Assembly (NCBI GenBank): GCA_963576735.1
Contig: OY755198.1
Coordinates: 1,178,001-1,242,000, forward strand
DNA from: Bedellia somnulentella
Taxonomy: Eukaryota; Arthropoda; Insecta; Lepidoptera; Bedelliidae
Reading direction: 5' to 3'
DNA: 64,000 bases
Part shown: in pieces, positions 28,140 through 38,145 of the stretch
How the letters are laid out: every line of letters starts with the position of its first letter
Position numbering within the stretch: the stretch's first letter is position 1
Made by a program: the position numbers and the translations under genes
The notes under the pieces: generated by a model
The model's database searches: none
The model's input: only the letters and a program-made list of their open reading frames with translations
What the model was told of the DNA's origin: nothing

Positions 28140-29070
28140 AAAATATCTAGTTCAAGAGATTTACGATATGTAAGACTATAGATAAAGTTACCTTGGTCTT
28201 TTAAACCTTTGGAATAATGAGATTATAGTAAAAGATACAGTTGGTAAAAGCAAAAAATTCATTTTAATAATCTGGTGTTAGTTTTTCTGGGAAGTGATAC
28301 TTCTAGAAAATGTATTTATGTACTAATGAAGTTGTGGAAAATAAAGCATCTGTGATACGTAAATTATGTAAACAGTTTTCTAAATAGTGAATTTCGTATT
28401 TGTAATATTCGAATTTTCGAAATGTTACCGTGGTTAATAATTAGATTGTATTATTTTTGTTTGTTTGTATGTTACGCGATTATAACGTTAATAGTCAATC
28501 GATTTCTAAAGTTGTTTTTATGTTCGGTTTGATATGTTTCCTAGGTCGTCCCATTTAATTTTAATGTGGTAGCGTTGGGTGGTCTTAATGTTATTTCAAA
28601 ATACCAAAGTGGATAAGTGGATAACTCTGTTAGGAAAATAAATTGCATATCCGAATTAAGGAATAAAAATATAATTTCATCCCACTCCTAGCTGAATCAC
28701 CCGACAGTGATCGTTGTTATTGAGCTACCAAGATTGTTTCATTTGATATCACTATTTAGGTTTTCATAGCCAAATGGCAAAAAAAATCTTTAGGTCACAT
28801 AATTTTTTTTCCGAATCTATTAAGACTACGTAGTTGAAAGTTAATTGCTGGATGTCATGTAGATGTTAACTGCTAATCGTTAAAAGATTTCTAACAAATT
28901 GGTTTCATGGAGTACTCATGTTCATGAAATAAAATTAATTATAAACCTGTCATTTGCAAGATATAGCCAATATAATAAAACGTTTTGTATTTCATACATA
29001 TACTATGAAAAACGAAAGATAAGGTTACGATTCGATTTCAGTTAAAAAAAAACATATTACTCAGCATTAT
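28140..29070. other. AT-rich unique-looking DNA
   Basis: No transposon ends, exon pattern or RNA gene recognised. Stop codons occur frequently in all frames. Confidence 0.4.
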
Positions 29071-29173
29071 ATCGCTTCGCTTCGCTCACCTAAACTTGCT
29101 ATTACGAAGCCCTTCACGCGTTAGCTGGGAACTTGGTATTTTATTTCAAGCTATATAGTGTGGTCGTGTGTAT

Positions 29174-29407
29174 GGCTATGTAGTCTTGGCTTAGAATTTC
29201 TCTAGCCAATTTCTTTCGGTGGATGCACGTAAGAGGCGACTAACGGTATTGCGGTTTTTAAGGGATTTTGGGACGATGCGGTTGGAGACCTATCACCAAC
29301 AACCTTTATTTCACCATCTTTTGACGCAAATTCCAAAAGTGGCTTAGGAATTTCGAATTCCCCAGCTCTGGCTCCTTTTCAAGGGATTTATAGCCGTGAG
29401 TATATGT
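29174..29407 (+). mobile_element. SINE-A copy, moderately diverged
   Basis: GGCTATGTAGTCTTGGC head to GCCGTGAGTATATGTA. Body intact with scattered substitutions (GGACGATGCGG, TTTTGACGCAAATTCC). Confidence 0.85.
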
Positions 29408-29668
29408 ATCGCTCCGCTCGCTACCAAGCCCACTGCCTTTCCATAAAGTTCGTCACACATGACCGCACGGAAAGCTGTTTAATCACCCATCTATTAACTC
29501 ACTACCTTATTTTATCAACCAACAGAACTTTACAATTTACTTTGTTGGGTTGGCAGAGATGTTATATGTATTTTAAGTTTATTTTGTATGTACTGGTAGA
29601 CTATCATGGTTTTGCAGAATATTTTGGTATATGTATCGTATTCGAATAAACATGTGGGTTTCATATAC

Positions 29669-29845
29669 AGAAAGAAGATATTTCTCAGCTACTTTAAGAA
29701 GTTGAGTTGGGAAAAGGGAAAAGATTTTTAAATAAAGGTTGCCATCAACCTTGATGAGTCTCCAACCGCATCGTTCTAATATCTCTTAAAATACCCCATA
29801 TCCTTAGTCACCTCTTACGAACACTTAATAAGCTACTACACAATT
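29669..29845 (-). mobile_element. SINE-A copy, diverged, tail missing
   Basis: TTTCTCAGCTACTTTAAGAAG, TGATGAGTCTCCAACCGCAT and CCTTAGTCACCTCTTACGAA are recognisable; hairpin and tail are absent. Confidence 0.72.
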
Positions 29846-29867
29846 ATGATAATATATGATACATACA

Positions 29868-29935
29868 TTCATAAATATACTCACGACGTTAGCGCCCATT
29901 TGGGTAGGCAGAGACTATCGATCGCCATAATAGCA
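29868..29935 (-). mobile_element. RTE-like LINE 3' end, left part
   Basis: Tail and 3' end, ATACTCACGACGTTAGCGCC then GGGTAGGCAGAGACTATCGA. Split from 30082-30215 by a SINE-B fragment. Confidence 0.82.
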
Positions 29936-29936
29936 T

Positions 29937-30081
29937 AAGCATAAAGCATAAACGTTCACGCCGAATATCCCCGAAGGGGTTAGCAGAGGTACTAATATTT
30001 CTGAACATCACGTGACTTTGTCACCTGGTGTTCAGAGTACCCACGTTTTGCATGGACAGTGTACTCACGTGATAGGGGGCA
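29937..30081 (-). mobile_element. SINE-B 3' fragment nested in an RTE fragment
   Basis: ATAAACGTTCACGCCGAATA, hairpin CCCCGAAGGGG, and the body to ACTCACGTGATAGGGGGCA. 5'-truncated. It interrupts the RTE-like 3' end after ATCGATCGCCA. Confidence 0.85.
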
Positions 30082-30215
30082 AGCCACTCCTTGACAAACC
30101 TTTCTAGCTTCGTCTACATCCATCAATCTTTTCATAAACGCTTTTTATTCTTCATACTTCGGACACCTGCCTTTTTGAGCACTTTTTTATTTGGTTCAAA
30201 TGAGTCTTCAAAATT
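30082..30215 (-). mobile_element. RTE-like LINE 3' fragment, right part
   Basis: TTTCTAGCTTCGTCTACATC, CATCAATCTTTTCATAAACG and GGACACCTGCCTTTTTGAGC match the C-terminal coding region of 34136-35410. Confidence 0.82.
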
Positions 30216-30544
30216 AACGATTTACAGAGACCGGAGATTTAAGAATAGTTAATTATTTAAGTTTAACTATTTAAAAACAATTTCCTGTATAATGTCATCC
30301 TACCAAAAACATTTTCATGTAAAATGTTGCCAAGACGAGCCCATATGACTCGCACTGACAAAAAGTTATCAGATCTAATGTACACTACACGCCCTAACTC
30401 TACAAGGACTAACTTCACAAACTCTACACTGTGATGTACATTTTGTGTTATGTATGTGAGAAGTTTTCCCCTTAAGTATACCTCTTAGAAGACTCTAATG
30501 GTTCTAGAGGTAAATGGCATATCAAAGACATAAAAGTTTAAGAT

Positions 30545-30811
30545 TTTTAATAAATAAAGGAAAGAAAAACTTCGACACAGGCGGGAATCGAACCAGCGAC
30601 CTCGGGTATACGCCCCGACGCTCTGCCAATTGAGCCACCGTGTCAATGGCTGCCAGCGCGAAATTCATCTATCCTTTATTTCTTTTACAAGTTTAAGTAC
30701 TGTTTTGCGTTTCCTACCTCCGAATTTTAACTAATTCGGAAGGCCCTTAGTCCATCTTTTCAGGTAGAATGCAAATGTTGAAAACGCCTAACTTTCACAT
30801 AATTTAAATCT
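30545..30811 (-). mobile_element. Element T, first unit of a second dimer
   Basis: TTTAATAAATAAAGGAAAG, tRNA-like segment (ATTGAGCCACCGTGTCAATG and GGGAATCGAACC), then TTTTACAAGTTTAAGTACTG and GGTAGAATGCAAATGTTGA. The left border word is missing. Confidence 0.73.
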
Positions 30812-31015
30812 TTTTTGTTCATGAAAACCTCATGTGGGGTTTATTACTAATAAATAAAGGAAAGAAAAAATTCGACACAGGCGGGAAACGAACCCGCGAC
30901 CTCGGGTATACGCCCCGACGCTCTGCCAATTGAGCCACCGTGTCAATGGCTGCCAGCGCGAAATTTTTCTATCCTTTATTTCTTTTACACGTTTAAGTAC
31001 TGTTTTGCATTTCCT
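30812..31015 (-). mobile_element. Element T, second unit
   Basis: GTTCATGAAAACCTCATGTG border, then the tRNA-like segment and TTTTACACGTTTAAGTACTG. Same head-to-tail arrangement and spacing as 22920-23405. Confidence 0.75.
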
Positions 31016-31136
31016 AGTTTATAATAAACATTGTTGTGATATGTATATCTTCTATTTATTTACTATCCTTCTTTCACCCTTTAGTTATTTCTGGCTTCTG
31101 GCTACAGCATCCCAGGAGTGAGAAATAACGTTAACA

Positions 31137-31268
31137 ACACCTTAGTCAAAATATGTGGCTTGGCCGTTCGTTACTACAAGAACTATTGTATAACACAAAA
31201 GTAATGAACAGTAAATTAATTTTTCACCTTACGCCAAACGGCCAAGCGACATATTTTGACTAAGGTGT
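31137..31268. mobile_element. MITE, 132 bp, ~32-bp inverted termini
   Basis: The termini start ACACCTTAGTCAAAATATGT and continue through GCTTGGCCGTT; one mismatch in the first 31 bases. The interior is about 65 bp of AT-rich DNA. Its right end abuts the right arm of the 30276-31409 foldback. Confidence 0.88.
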
Positions 31269-31409
31269 AGAGTTTGTGAAGTTAGTCCTTGTAGAGTTAG
31301 GGCGTGTAGTGTACATTAGATCTGATAACTTTTTGTCAGTGCGAGTCATATGGGCTCGTCTTGGCAACATTTTACATGAAAATATTTTTGGTAGGATGAC
31401 ATTATACAG

Positions 31410-31475
31410 GAAATTGTCTTTGGCAACATTTTACATGAAAATGTTTTTGGTGGTGGTTTTCATTTCTTTTTGTCT
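31410..31475. repeat. Short duplication of a foldback arm segment
   Basis: TTGGCAACATTTTACATGAA followed by AATGTTTTTGG repeats the segment 31362-31395 directly. Confidence 0.75.
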
Positions 31476-32225
31476 CATTGTAAGTTGTTTGTAACATATA
31501 TTTTTTTACAAAGCTGAGAGAGAGATCACTATCTTTTAGCTAAACTAGCGTCAAAAGTAAAAATGACAGGTCTCATACAAACTCCCATCCCCTAAGCTAA
31601 GCTAAGCTACAAATTTACTATTAATTTTTTTGCTATTACTTGGTTACATACAAAATTTCAGCTTTCTAGGACATTAGGAAATACCCTGTGAATTTTGATG
31701 ATCATCAGTGAGTAAGTGACGAAATCAGCGTTTATTAGATATTAATAAAATCTGAAGTATAAAAGCTGATGTAATTACAACTTACTATGTTCAATAAGTC
31801 CGCTAAAATTTTGTTGATCTAGCATAATCCAAACCCAAGTTATGCGGGTTCAAAAAAACGACGAAGCGCTTCGAGAAAACGTAGGTAGTGCCTCGTTGGC
31901 TCGTCTTGGTGGATTAAATAGATTAATTTCTCATTACCATAAGGTTTCTTTAATTTTTTTTGTTCCTAATATGTACCACATTGTACTGGACTTTATTGAA
32001 TTTGAACACGTTTATGACTATACTATATGGGAAATGGGAGTACTATCTCTCACACTACAGGCAACTCTTATGGGAGACTGGTTCAAAATAATACTGTATT
32101 ATTTTCTGCGTAAACGTATTTTTTTTGTAACCTTCATAGCATAGTGGGAAAAGAAGAAATTTATTCAAATCCTTCACTTATAATTTTTAAGGTCAATTTA
32201 TCTAAATCAATATTCTCAACGGTAA

Positions 32226-32608
32226 GGGGTTGTCCATTAATCACGTGAGGCTTGAAAGGGAGGGGAGGGGTTTGATAAAAATTACGAAAATAACACAATG
32301 GGGAGGGGGGTGTAGTAAGATATCTCGTGTATTTATTTTTTCGGCAAACGCGCGTTTTTTTAAACAAATATTAAGCGGCACATTTTTATTATGGTCCTTA
32401 ATTTCAGAATAAAATAAGATAATAGTTTATACCTGTATTTAAATTAAGATAATATTCGAAAATTTTAAGATTCGTTGTAGATACTAAAATACACGTGATG
32501 TTGAGAAGGGGGAGGGGGGGTGGTCTTAAACCTCACTACGTATCACCAATGGGGGAGGGGGGGTTAAAGAAATGCTAAAAAAAGATCACGTGATTAATGG
32601 ACAACCCC
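32226..32608. mobile_element. Harbinger-like MITE, 383 bp, TAA TSD
   Basis: Inverted ends start GGGGTTGTCCATTAATCACG (24 bp perfect), and TAA lies on both sides (32223-32225 and 32609-32611), fitting the 3-bp TWA target of PIF/Harbinger elements. Interior G-rich runs (GGGAGGGGAGGGG, GGGGGAGGGGGGG) also mirror each other. No ORF. Confidence 0.82.
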
Positions 32609-32721
32609 TAAGGGAAAATGTCGTGAGAGTGAGAGGATAGTATATTCTTACAAATAGGATACTTTTATATCGTAAATTCATGTTCACATTTAAAGTTGTG
32701 GAGAAGATTAATGAATTAATT

Positions 32722-32892
32722 AAGGGGTAGCCAGAGCTTCAGAGCTGCAAACTCCTCAGCCACATTTGGAAGTTAATAGGGGATAAGATGTTAGAAATAA
32801 AGTATCGTTGGTAATGGTCTCCAACCTTAGTCACCTCTGACGACACCCGTGGCTAGAAAAGGGTAGTGGCTAGCTAAGCCGGCACTACACGG
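32722..32892 (-). mobile_element. SINE-A copy, old, with internal deletion
   Basis: AGGGGTAGCCAGAGCTTCAG to GCCGGCACTACACGG, with loss of the GCATCGCCC-GCCCC segment and of the tail. Confidence 0.75.
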
Positions 32893-33288
32893 TAAAAAAA
32901 AGTATTTAAAATAGTAAATAATTCCCATATTTTTGGATCTTCTCATTCGCATCCGTGTTCAAAAAAATTCTGCGTGTGTTGCATATATTTATTGTTTATT
33001 TATTCCATTTTCGTTTACGTAACGAACAGTCCGATACAAGTAGAATGTCAAGTCGGTCGGATGAATTGAATTAATTTCCATCATCCAAACTAGATACAAA
33101 ATGAAATGACTTTTTGCAAAAGAGGTTGCTGAGCCATAGACAATGGGATCAAAAATATGAATTCTCATTGACATAACATAATTGAGCTATGCGAATTCTG
33201 AAATTAGCATTCGCCGTAATTTTCAAAATCTTACTAATACAACATAATTTAACTTACATCTCTAAATATTACCCCTTTCCCTCTTTAT

Positions 33289-33505
33289 ACTACCCCGTTC
33301 TACCCACGGGTGTCGTAAGAGGCGACTAAAGCTATGGAGCTTTGAAGGGATTTTTGGGCGATGCGGTTGGAGACCCATCACAAACAACCTTTATTTAGCC
33401 ATATTTTCCCCACGCAACTTCCAAAACTGGCTGAGTAATTTTTGATTCCTTAGCTCTAGCTATCCCTTCTAGGGATTTATAGTCGTGGGTACATGTATGT
33501 ACATC
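33289..33505 (+). mobile_element. SINE-A copy, head-truncated
   Basis: CTACCCCGTTCTACCCACGG to ATAGTCGTGGGTACATGTAT; lacks the first 25 or so bases. Confidence 0.85.
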
Positions 33506-33749
33506 TCTTATTAATACCTCTGCCATCACTTCGGAGATTACAATACAATCGAAGAGCACAAATAAGTATGCGTGAGAGAATCGTGCATTTCCAACGATCG
33601 AACCTCGCAAGGTCACGACAAGGTCAGGCAAAGGGCGAATGAAATCATACACTTTCACTTTGCGATACCTGTTCGTAGTGTGACCACAGTTCGTGCTGTG
33701 ACCCGCAGTGCACTTGGCTAAAGGGCTTTATGAGGAGGTGATATAATAG

Positions 33750-33993
33750 TTTGCTGTGTAGTGTCGGCTTAGAATAGCACTACCCCATTTCTTCCGGTGG
33801 GTGTACGTAAGAGGCGACTAACGGTATTGGGGCTTTTAATGGATTTTTGGGCGATGCGGTTGGAGACCCATCACCAACAACCTTTATTTTATCATCCTTT
33901 CCCCACACAGCTTTCCAAAAGTGGCTGAGGAATTTCTAATCTTTAGCTCTGGCTACCTCTTCTAGGGATTTATAGCCGTGAGTATATGTATGT
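33750..33993 (+). mobile_element. SINE-A copy, full length, with 14-bp TSD
   Basis: From GCTGTGTAGTGTCGGC to GTGAGTATATGTATGT, flanked by exact AGGTGATATAATAG (33736-33749 and 33994-34007). It is a good reference copy for the true ends of the family. Confidence 0.95.
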
Positions 33994-34135
33994 AGGTGAT
34001 ATAATAGAACCAGAGTTATAAATAAATTATATACGGACATATTGTACACAGATCAAGTTAGTCTCAAACTAAGTAAACTTGTATTATGGGATACTAACTC
34101 AAAACATACATACATACATACATATTCTCACGCCG

Positions 34136-35449
34136 TTAGTTCCCATTGGGGTAGGCAGATACTATCGATCGCCACTTTGTACGATCCTGGCAAACCTCTC
34201 TGGCTTCGTTTACATCCATCAATCTTTTCATAAATGCTCTTTTATTCTTCATACTGCGGACACCTGCCTTTTTGAGCACATTTTCTATTTGATCCAAATG
34301 TGTCCTCCGAGGTCGTCCTCTACTAACATTACCTTCCACATTGGCTCTATATATCTCTTTCACCAATTTACTGTCATCCATCCTCTCTATGTGCCCAAAC
34401 CATCTCAACATTCCTTTTTCTATCTTTATTACAATATCATCTTTTACACCACACCTTTCACGAATCACATCATTCCTCACACGATCACATAACCTTACAT
34501 TACATACTTTTCTGAGGGATCTCATTTCTACTGCATTCACTCTACCTTCATGCTTCTTCTGCCACACCCAACATTCACTGCCATACATAAGCGTAGGAAC
34601 GAGGACAGCATCATGCACAGCCATTCGGGCCTTTTCAGACACCGACTGACTAGACATTAGACTATCCAGTGCTCCATTTACCGCATTACCCTTTTTCACT
34701 CTTCTCTCGATATCTTCATCACACTTTCCATCCCTAGTAAACAAACTTCCCAAATATACAAACTCTTTCACTTGTTCCACTTTCTTACCATTAATCTCAA
34801 TCACGCATTCGGTCATATTCACCTCTCTCTCAAAAACCATAGTTTTTGTTTTATCCACATTCACCCTCATTCCCTTTTTTTCAAAAGACGCACATGCAAT
34901 ATTCATCATCTCTTGCAGCTCTTCCACCGATGATGCAAGTAGCACTTGATCGTCGGCATATAAGAGGCATTTGATGATGAATCCACCCATTCTCAATCCA
35001 TAATCACTTTCATGCAACTCTGTTAAACAGTCATCCGTGAACAAATTGAAGAGCCACGGGGAAGCTACACAACCCTGTCGGACACCCCGAGAGATCCCGA
35101 ACCAGTCAGTATTTTCCCCGTTTACTCTCACACATGCACTGGAATCCTCATAGAGTGATACCAGTGCACGTATAAGTCGACTCCCCAAACCGAACTTGGA
35201 TAACACCTCCCATAAACACTTTCTTACCACCCTATCATACGCCTTCTCTAAATCAATGAAGGAGCAATACACCTTTCGGTTCTTAGCTAAGAACTTTTCG
35301 GTGATGCTCCTTAAAGAGAAGATTTGGTCCATACATCCCATTCCCTTTCTAAATCCTGCTTGCACATCCCAAATTTTATCATCCGTTTCATTCATCACTC
35401 TTTCAATCAAAACCTTTGCATAAAATTTACCGACAATGCTGAGTAGGCT
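34136..35449 (-). pseudogene. RTE-like LINE reverse transcriptase, C-terminal frame
   Basis: Open frame encoding the RT palm, thumb and C-terminal region. Numbering from residue 1 at 35410: FIDLEKAYDR (51-60), GVRQGCVASPWLFN (109-122), catalytic YADD (151-154), then GSECWVWQKK, LRWFGHIERMDD and GRPRRTHLDQIE, ending RSIVSAYPNGN. The frame is also open upstream through LLSIVGKFYAKVLIERV. A deletion of roughly 15-20 bases near 35450 separates it from the N-terminal frame, so the copy cannot make a continuous protein. Everything downstream of the break is intact, so the damage is probably recent. Confidence 0.9.
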
Positions 35450-36134
35450 AATTCCACGTGTGACCCCTTTCCTTTATATAAAGGCACAATTACCGCTTTG
35501 CACCAGTCTTGTGGCACTTTGCCACTCGACCAGCATTTTTGGAAAAGGAAGTACAACCAGGAAGCCACCACCCCTTTACCAGCCCTCAGCATTTCAGTGT
35601 TTATCCTGTCATACCCTGCCGCTTTCCCTAGTTTCATACTTTTCATTGCTTTCATTATTTCTTCCATACTGATCTCACTGTCATTAAAGTCACCCATAAC
35701 GTCGTTCCAATCAACATTACTGCTGATTGGCAAAGAAATGGATGAATCCTCTTTTTCAAAGAGGCCCTCAAAATAGTTCTTCCATACTCGTCTTATGCTA
35801 CTTTCATCCGTCGCCAATTCACCCTGTTCATCTCTCACAACATTCACTCTCGTGTTTTGGGAAACTCCCTTTTCTTTCCGGATATATTTCCAGAACAACT
35901 TTTGGTTATTCCGGAAATTATCAGAGAGTTTCCTCTCACACCATTCTATCAGATCACGCTTTTTCTTTTCTATTTTCTTCTTAACCTCATTCTTAACTCT
36001 CTTATATTCATCTTCACTGTTCTTCACTACATCATCTGTTACTCTCGCATCCATTCGTTTACTAGCTTTAATCGCTAGTAAATCTAACCAAGCTTTCTTC
36101 TTATCTCCAACTGCCTCTTTCACATCTTTATCCC
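35450..36134 (-). pseudogene. RTE-like LINE, linker and RT N-terminal part
   Basis: Frame with KKAWLDLLAIKASKRMDARV, a lysine-rich coiled segment, KLFWKYIRKEKGV, then RT motifs KLGKAAGYDRINTEMLRAG and VPQDWCKAVIVPLYKGKG. It shifts out of frame with the catalytic part at about 35450. Homology begins abruptly at the target duplication, so the 5' end is a truncation from reverse transcription. Confidence 0.87.
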
Positions 36135-36224
36135 ACTAACTCAAAAATATATTTAATATAGTATAATATAATATCAAAGCATCCAAGACTAAGAATCAAT
36201 CATTATAAAACAGCATATCATCCA

Positions 36225-36310
36225 TCACATAAATGTTGCTCTCAGCGGGGATCGAACCCGTAACCTCCGGAGCGAGAAGCTGGTCACCTATCCACTCGAA
36301 TATGGATAGT
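36225..36310 (-). repeat. tRNA-like fragment (third tRNA-derived family)
   Basis: On the minus strand it reads GAGTGGATAGGTGACCAGC, then GGTTACGGGTTCGATCCCC, resembling A and B boxes about 35 bp apart. It differs from both SINE-B and element T heads. No body or tail was found; possibly a decayed SINE head or tRNA pseudogene. Confidence 0.5.
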
Positions 36311-36387
36311 AATGTCACTAGAGATCAAATTGGGAATTCGATCTAAAAGACAGGCGTCCGAAATTTTAAAAATTAAAGAACGTGTTT

Positions 36388-36635
36388 CAAACATACATAC
36401 ATATACTCACGGCTATAAATCCCTAGAAGGGGTAGCCAGAGCTAACGAATTAGAAATTCCTCAGCCACTTTTGGAAGTTGCGTGGGGAAAAGATGGTAAA
36501 ATAAAGGTTGTTGGTGATGGGTCTCCAACCGCATCGCCCAAAAATCCCTTAAAAGCCCCAATAGCGTTAGTCGCCTCTTACGTACACCCACCGGCTGAAA
36601 TGGGGTAGTGCTATTCTAAGCCGATACTACATAGC
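36388..36635 (-). mobile_element. SINE-A copy, full length, with 11-bp TSD
   Basis: From ACATACATACATATACTCAC to GCCGATACTACATAGC. Flanks AGAACGTGTTT at 36377-36387 and 36636-36646. Confidence 0.94.
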
Positions 36636-36674
36636 AGAACGTGTTTAAAAATATTGTTTAAATGTAATTAAGAT

Positions 36675-36761
36675 TGAAAAGTTTTCCAGGATCCTACAAA
36701 GTGGCGATTGATAGTCTCTGCTTACCTCAATACGAACTAATGGCGTGAGTATATGTATGTA
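36675..36761 (+). mobile_element. RTE-like LINE 3' end fragment
   Basis: CAGGATCCTACAAAGTGGCG, TCTCTGCTTACCTCAA and TGGCGTGAGTATATGTATGT. It ends directly where the next SINE-A begins, so the SINE inserted at its tail. Confidence 0.85.
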
Positions 36762-37003
36762 GCCGTGTAGTGCCGGCTTAGAACGTCTCTACCCCTTTCT
36801 ACCCACGGGTGTCGTACGAGGCGACTAAGGGTATTGGGGCTTTTAAAAAAGTTGTTGGGCGACGTGGTTGGAAACCTATCACCAACAGCCTTTATTTCAC
36901 AATCTTTTCCCCACTCAACTTCCAAATGTGGCTGAAGAGTTTCTTATTCTGAAGCTCTGGCTACCCCTTCTAGGGATTTATAGCCGTGAGTATATGCATG
37001 TAT
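36762..37003 (+). mobile_element. SINE-A copy inserted at an RTE tail
   Basis: Starts GCCGTGTAGTGCCGGC one base after an RTE (ATGT)n tail and ends GTGAGTATATGCATGTAT. It carries the older-type TTCTGAAGCTCTGG block. Confidence 0.88.
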
Positions 37004-37194
37004 ATTCATTGGTGGAATATTAGGAATAATCTTTGTTTGAGTGTACTTGGTACAATGATGATAGACTCAACTCGTTTCCAAGTTAAATTTTAATTAAAGC
37101 ACCCGGGGGAGACATGTGATCGTGACATTATTTTACATATATTAGCGGCTATAAATACCAAAACAGGTAAACCATAGTTACAGCACCCGCTAAC

Positions 37195-37580
37195 CTGCGA
37201 GCTTAAAGCCTCAGAGGCCACTCTCCCTCGCGGACAAAGAACATGTCACTCCAGACACCGACCTCGCCGGCGAGGTTAAAGAACCCCAAATTAAAACATT
37301 CTTTGCCTGACACTGGCATAAAGTCCCGACGGACGTGAGAATCGCACTGTATGACATAAGTCTCCCGCTTAGTCACCTTGTTAGGGCTCCTTTCCCTCTC
37401 TATCCGATTTAGCGTAGATACACAACTTTGCCGAAACAGGGCGGCCCTCAGCTGCCCCAAACACATAAATTCATGGCGAAGCCGCACAGGCCGCAGGGCC
37501 AGCAGCAACCAATCCTTTCGTAAAAAAATAGTTACTGAATTATATAATACTGCCCTATTGAGCTTAAAACGAATCATTTA
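37195..37580 (-). other. GC-rich segment with a 124-codon frame of unknown nature
   Basis: Clearly richer in G/C than its flanks and open on the minus strand (KDWLLLALRPVRLRHEFMCL ... GKECFNLGFFNLAGEVGVW). No signal, domain or splice context is convincing. It could be part of an unrecognised transposon or a retrocopy; I would not call it a gene without homology. Confidence 0.3.
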
Positions 37581-37704
37581 ATAGTTTATAAATTGTACAA
37601 AACAAATACTCTATATTGAACTTCACAAATAAAATATTACAATAAAACATAGTTTTATAAATAAAACGAATAAATTGAAAAATAAAAGAGCATGCTTGAA
37701 AAAA

Positions 37705-37798
37705 TTGATGAATGTAAACGAATATTTGCCAGGATCGTTCAAAGTGGCAACCGATAGTGTCTGCCTACCCCAATGGGAACTAACGGCGTGAGTATATG
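37705..37798 (+). mobile_element. RTE-like LINE 3' end fragment
   Basis: TGATGAATGTAAACGAA, CAGGATCGTTCAAAGTGGC, TGTCTGCCTACCCCAATGGG and CTAACGGCGTGAGTATATG. The expected (ATGT)n tail is interrupted by the palindromic element at 37799. Confidence 0.88.
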
Positions 37799-38145
37799 TC
37801 GCACGTTTAATACAACAGTGACCTATGTCAAAATTTTGATGAATTGAGTTACAATACTATAGTCTGATTTTTAATTCGAGTCAGTAAAATGACAGGTGCA
37901 ACTGTCACTAACTGTCACTGATACATACAAAAAGATGTATCAGTGACAGTTGCACCTGTCATTTTACTGACTCGAATTAAAAATCAGACTTTACATAGAC
38001 CTTAAAAACATGCTCTACAACATATGTATACGAGACGATGAAGACCAAGTGATATTAAACCTTTTTGTGTTAAAATACGGGTGCTTTCTCGTGCCTATGT
38101 TGTACTAAAATCTTGACATAGGTCGCTGTAGTATTAAGCGTGCGA
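37799..38145. mobile_element. Outer inverted-repeat element
   Basis: Inverted ends TCGCACGTTTAATACAACAG and TCGCACGCTTAATACTACAG continue through TGACATAGGT/ACCTATGTCA words for about 39 bp. It entered the tail of an RTE fragment and itself contains the hairpin element at 37861-37990. Confidence 0.85.
37861..37990. mobile_element. Inner hairpin MITE, 130 bp
   Basis: Arms beginning AGTCTGATTTTTAATTCGAG are perfectly complementary for about 49 bp, through ATGACAGGTGCAACTGTCACT. The loop has a second short inverted pair around GATACAT/ATGTATC. Nested in 37799-38145. Confidence 0.9.

Larger units (their letters stand above)
30276..31409. mobile_element. Foldback element with ~143-bp arms enclosing other repeats
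   Basis: Arm 30276-30432 (GTATAATGTCATCCTACCAA ... CACAAACTCTACAC) is the near-exact reverse complement of 31265-31409. The 830-bp interior carries two tandem element-T units and a 132-bp MITE. The interior is therefore secondary, or the arms are two inverted copies of one family that flank it. The arm words ACCAAAAACATTTTCATG and TTGCCAAGACGAGCCC suggest a relationship to repeat X. Confidence 0.75.
34105..36134 (-). mobile_element. RTE-like LINE, 5'-truncated, 12-bp TSD
   Basis: Non-LTR retrotransposon on the minus strand with an (ATGT)n tail at its 3' end (34105-34121). It is flanked by exact 12-bp duplications ACTAACTCAAAA (34093-34104 and 36135-36146). About 2.0 kb remains: linker, RT and C-terminal region; the apurinic endonuclease domain is absent. 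The 3' UTR is only about 30 bp, then GGCGTGAGAATATG and the tail, as in RTE-type elements. Clade assignment rests on motif style, tiny 3' UTR and microsatellite tail. At least a dozen shorter copies occur in the window. Confidence 0.92.
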
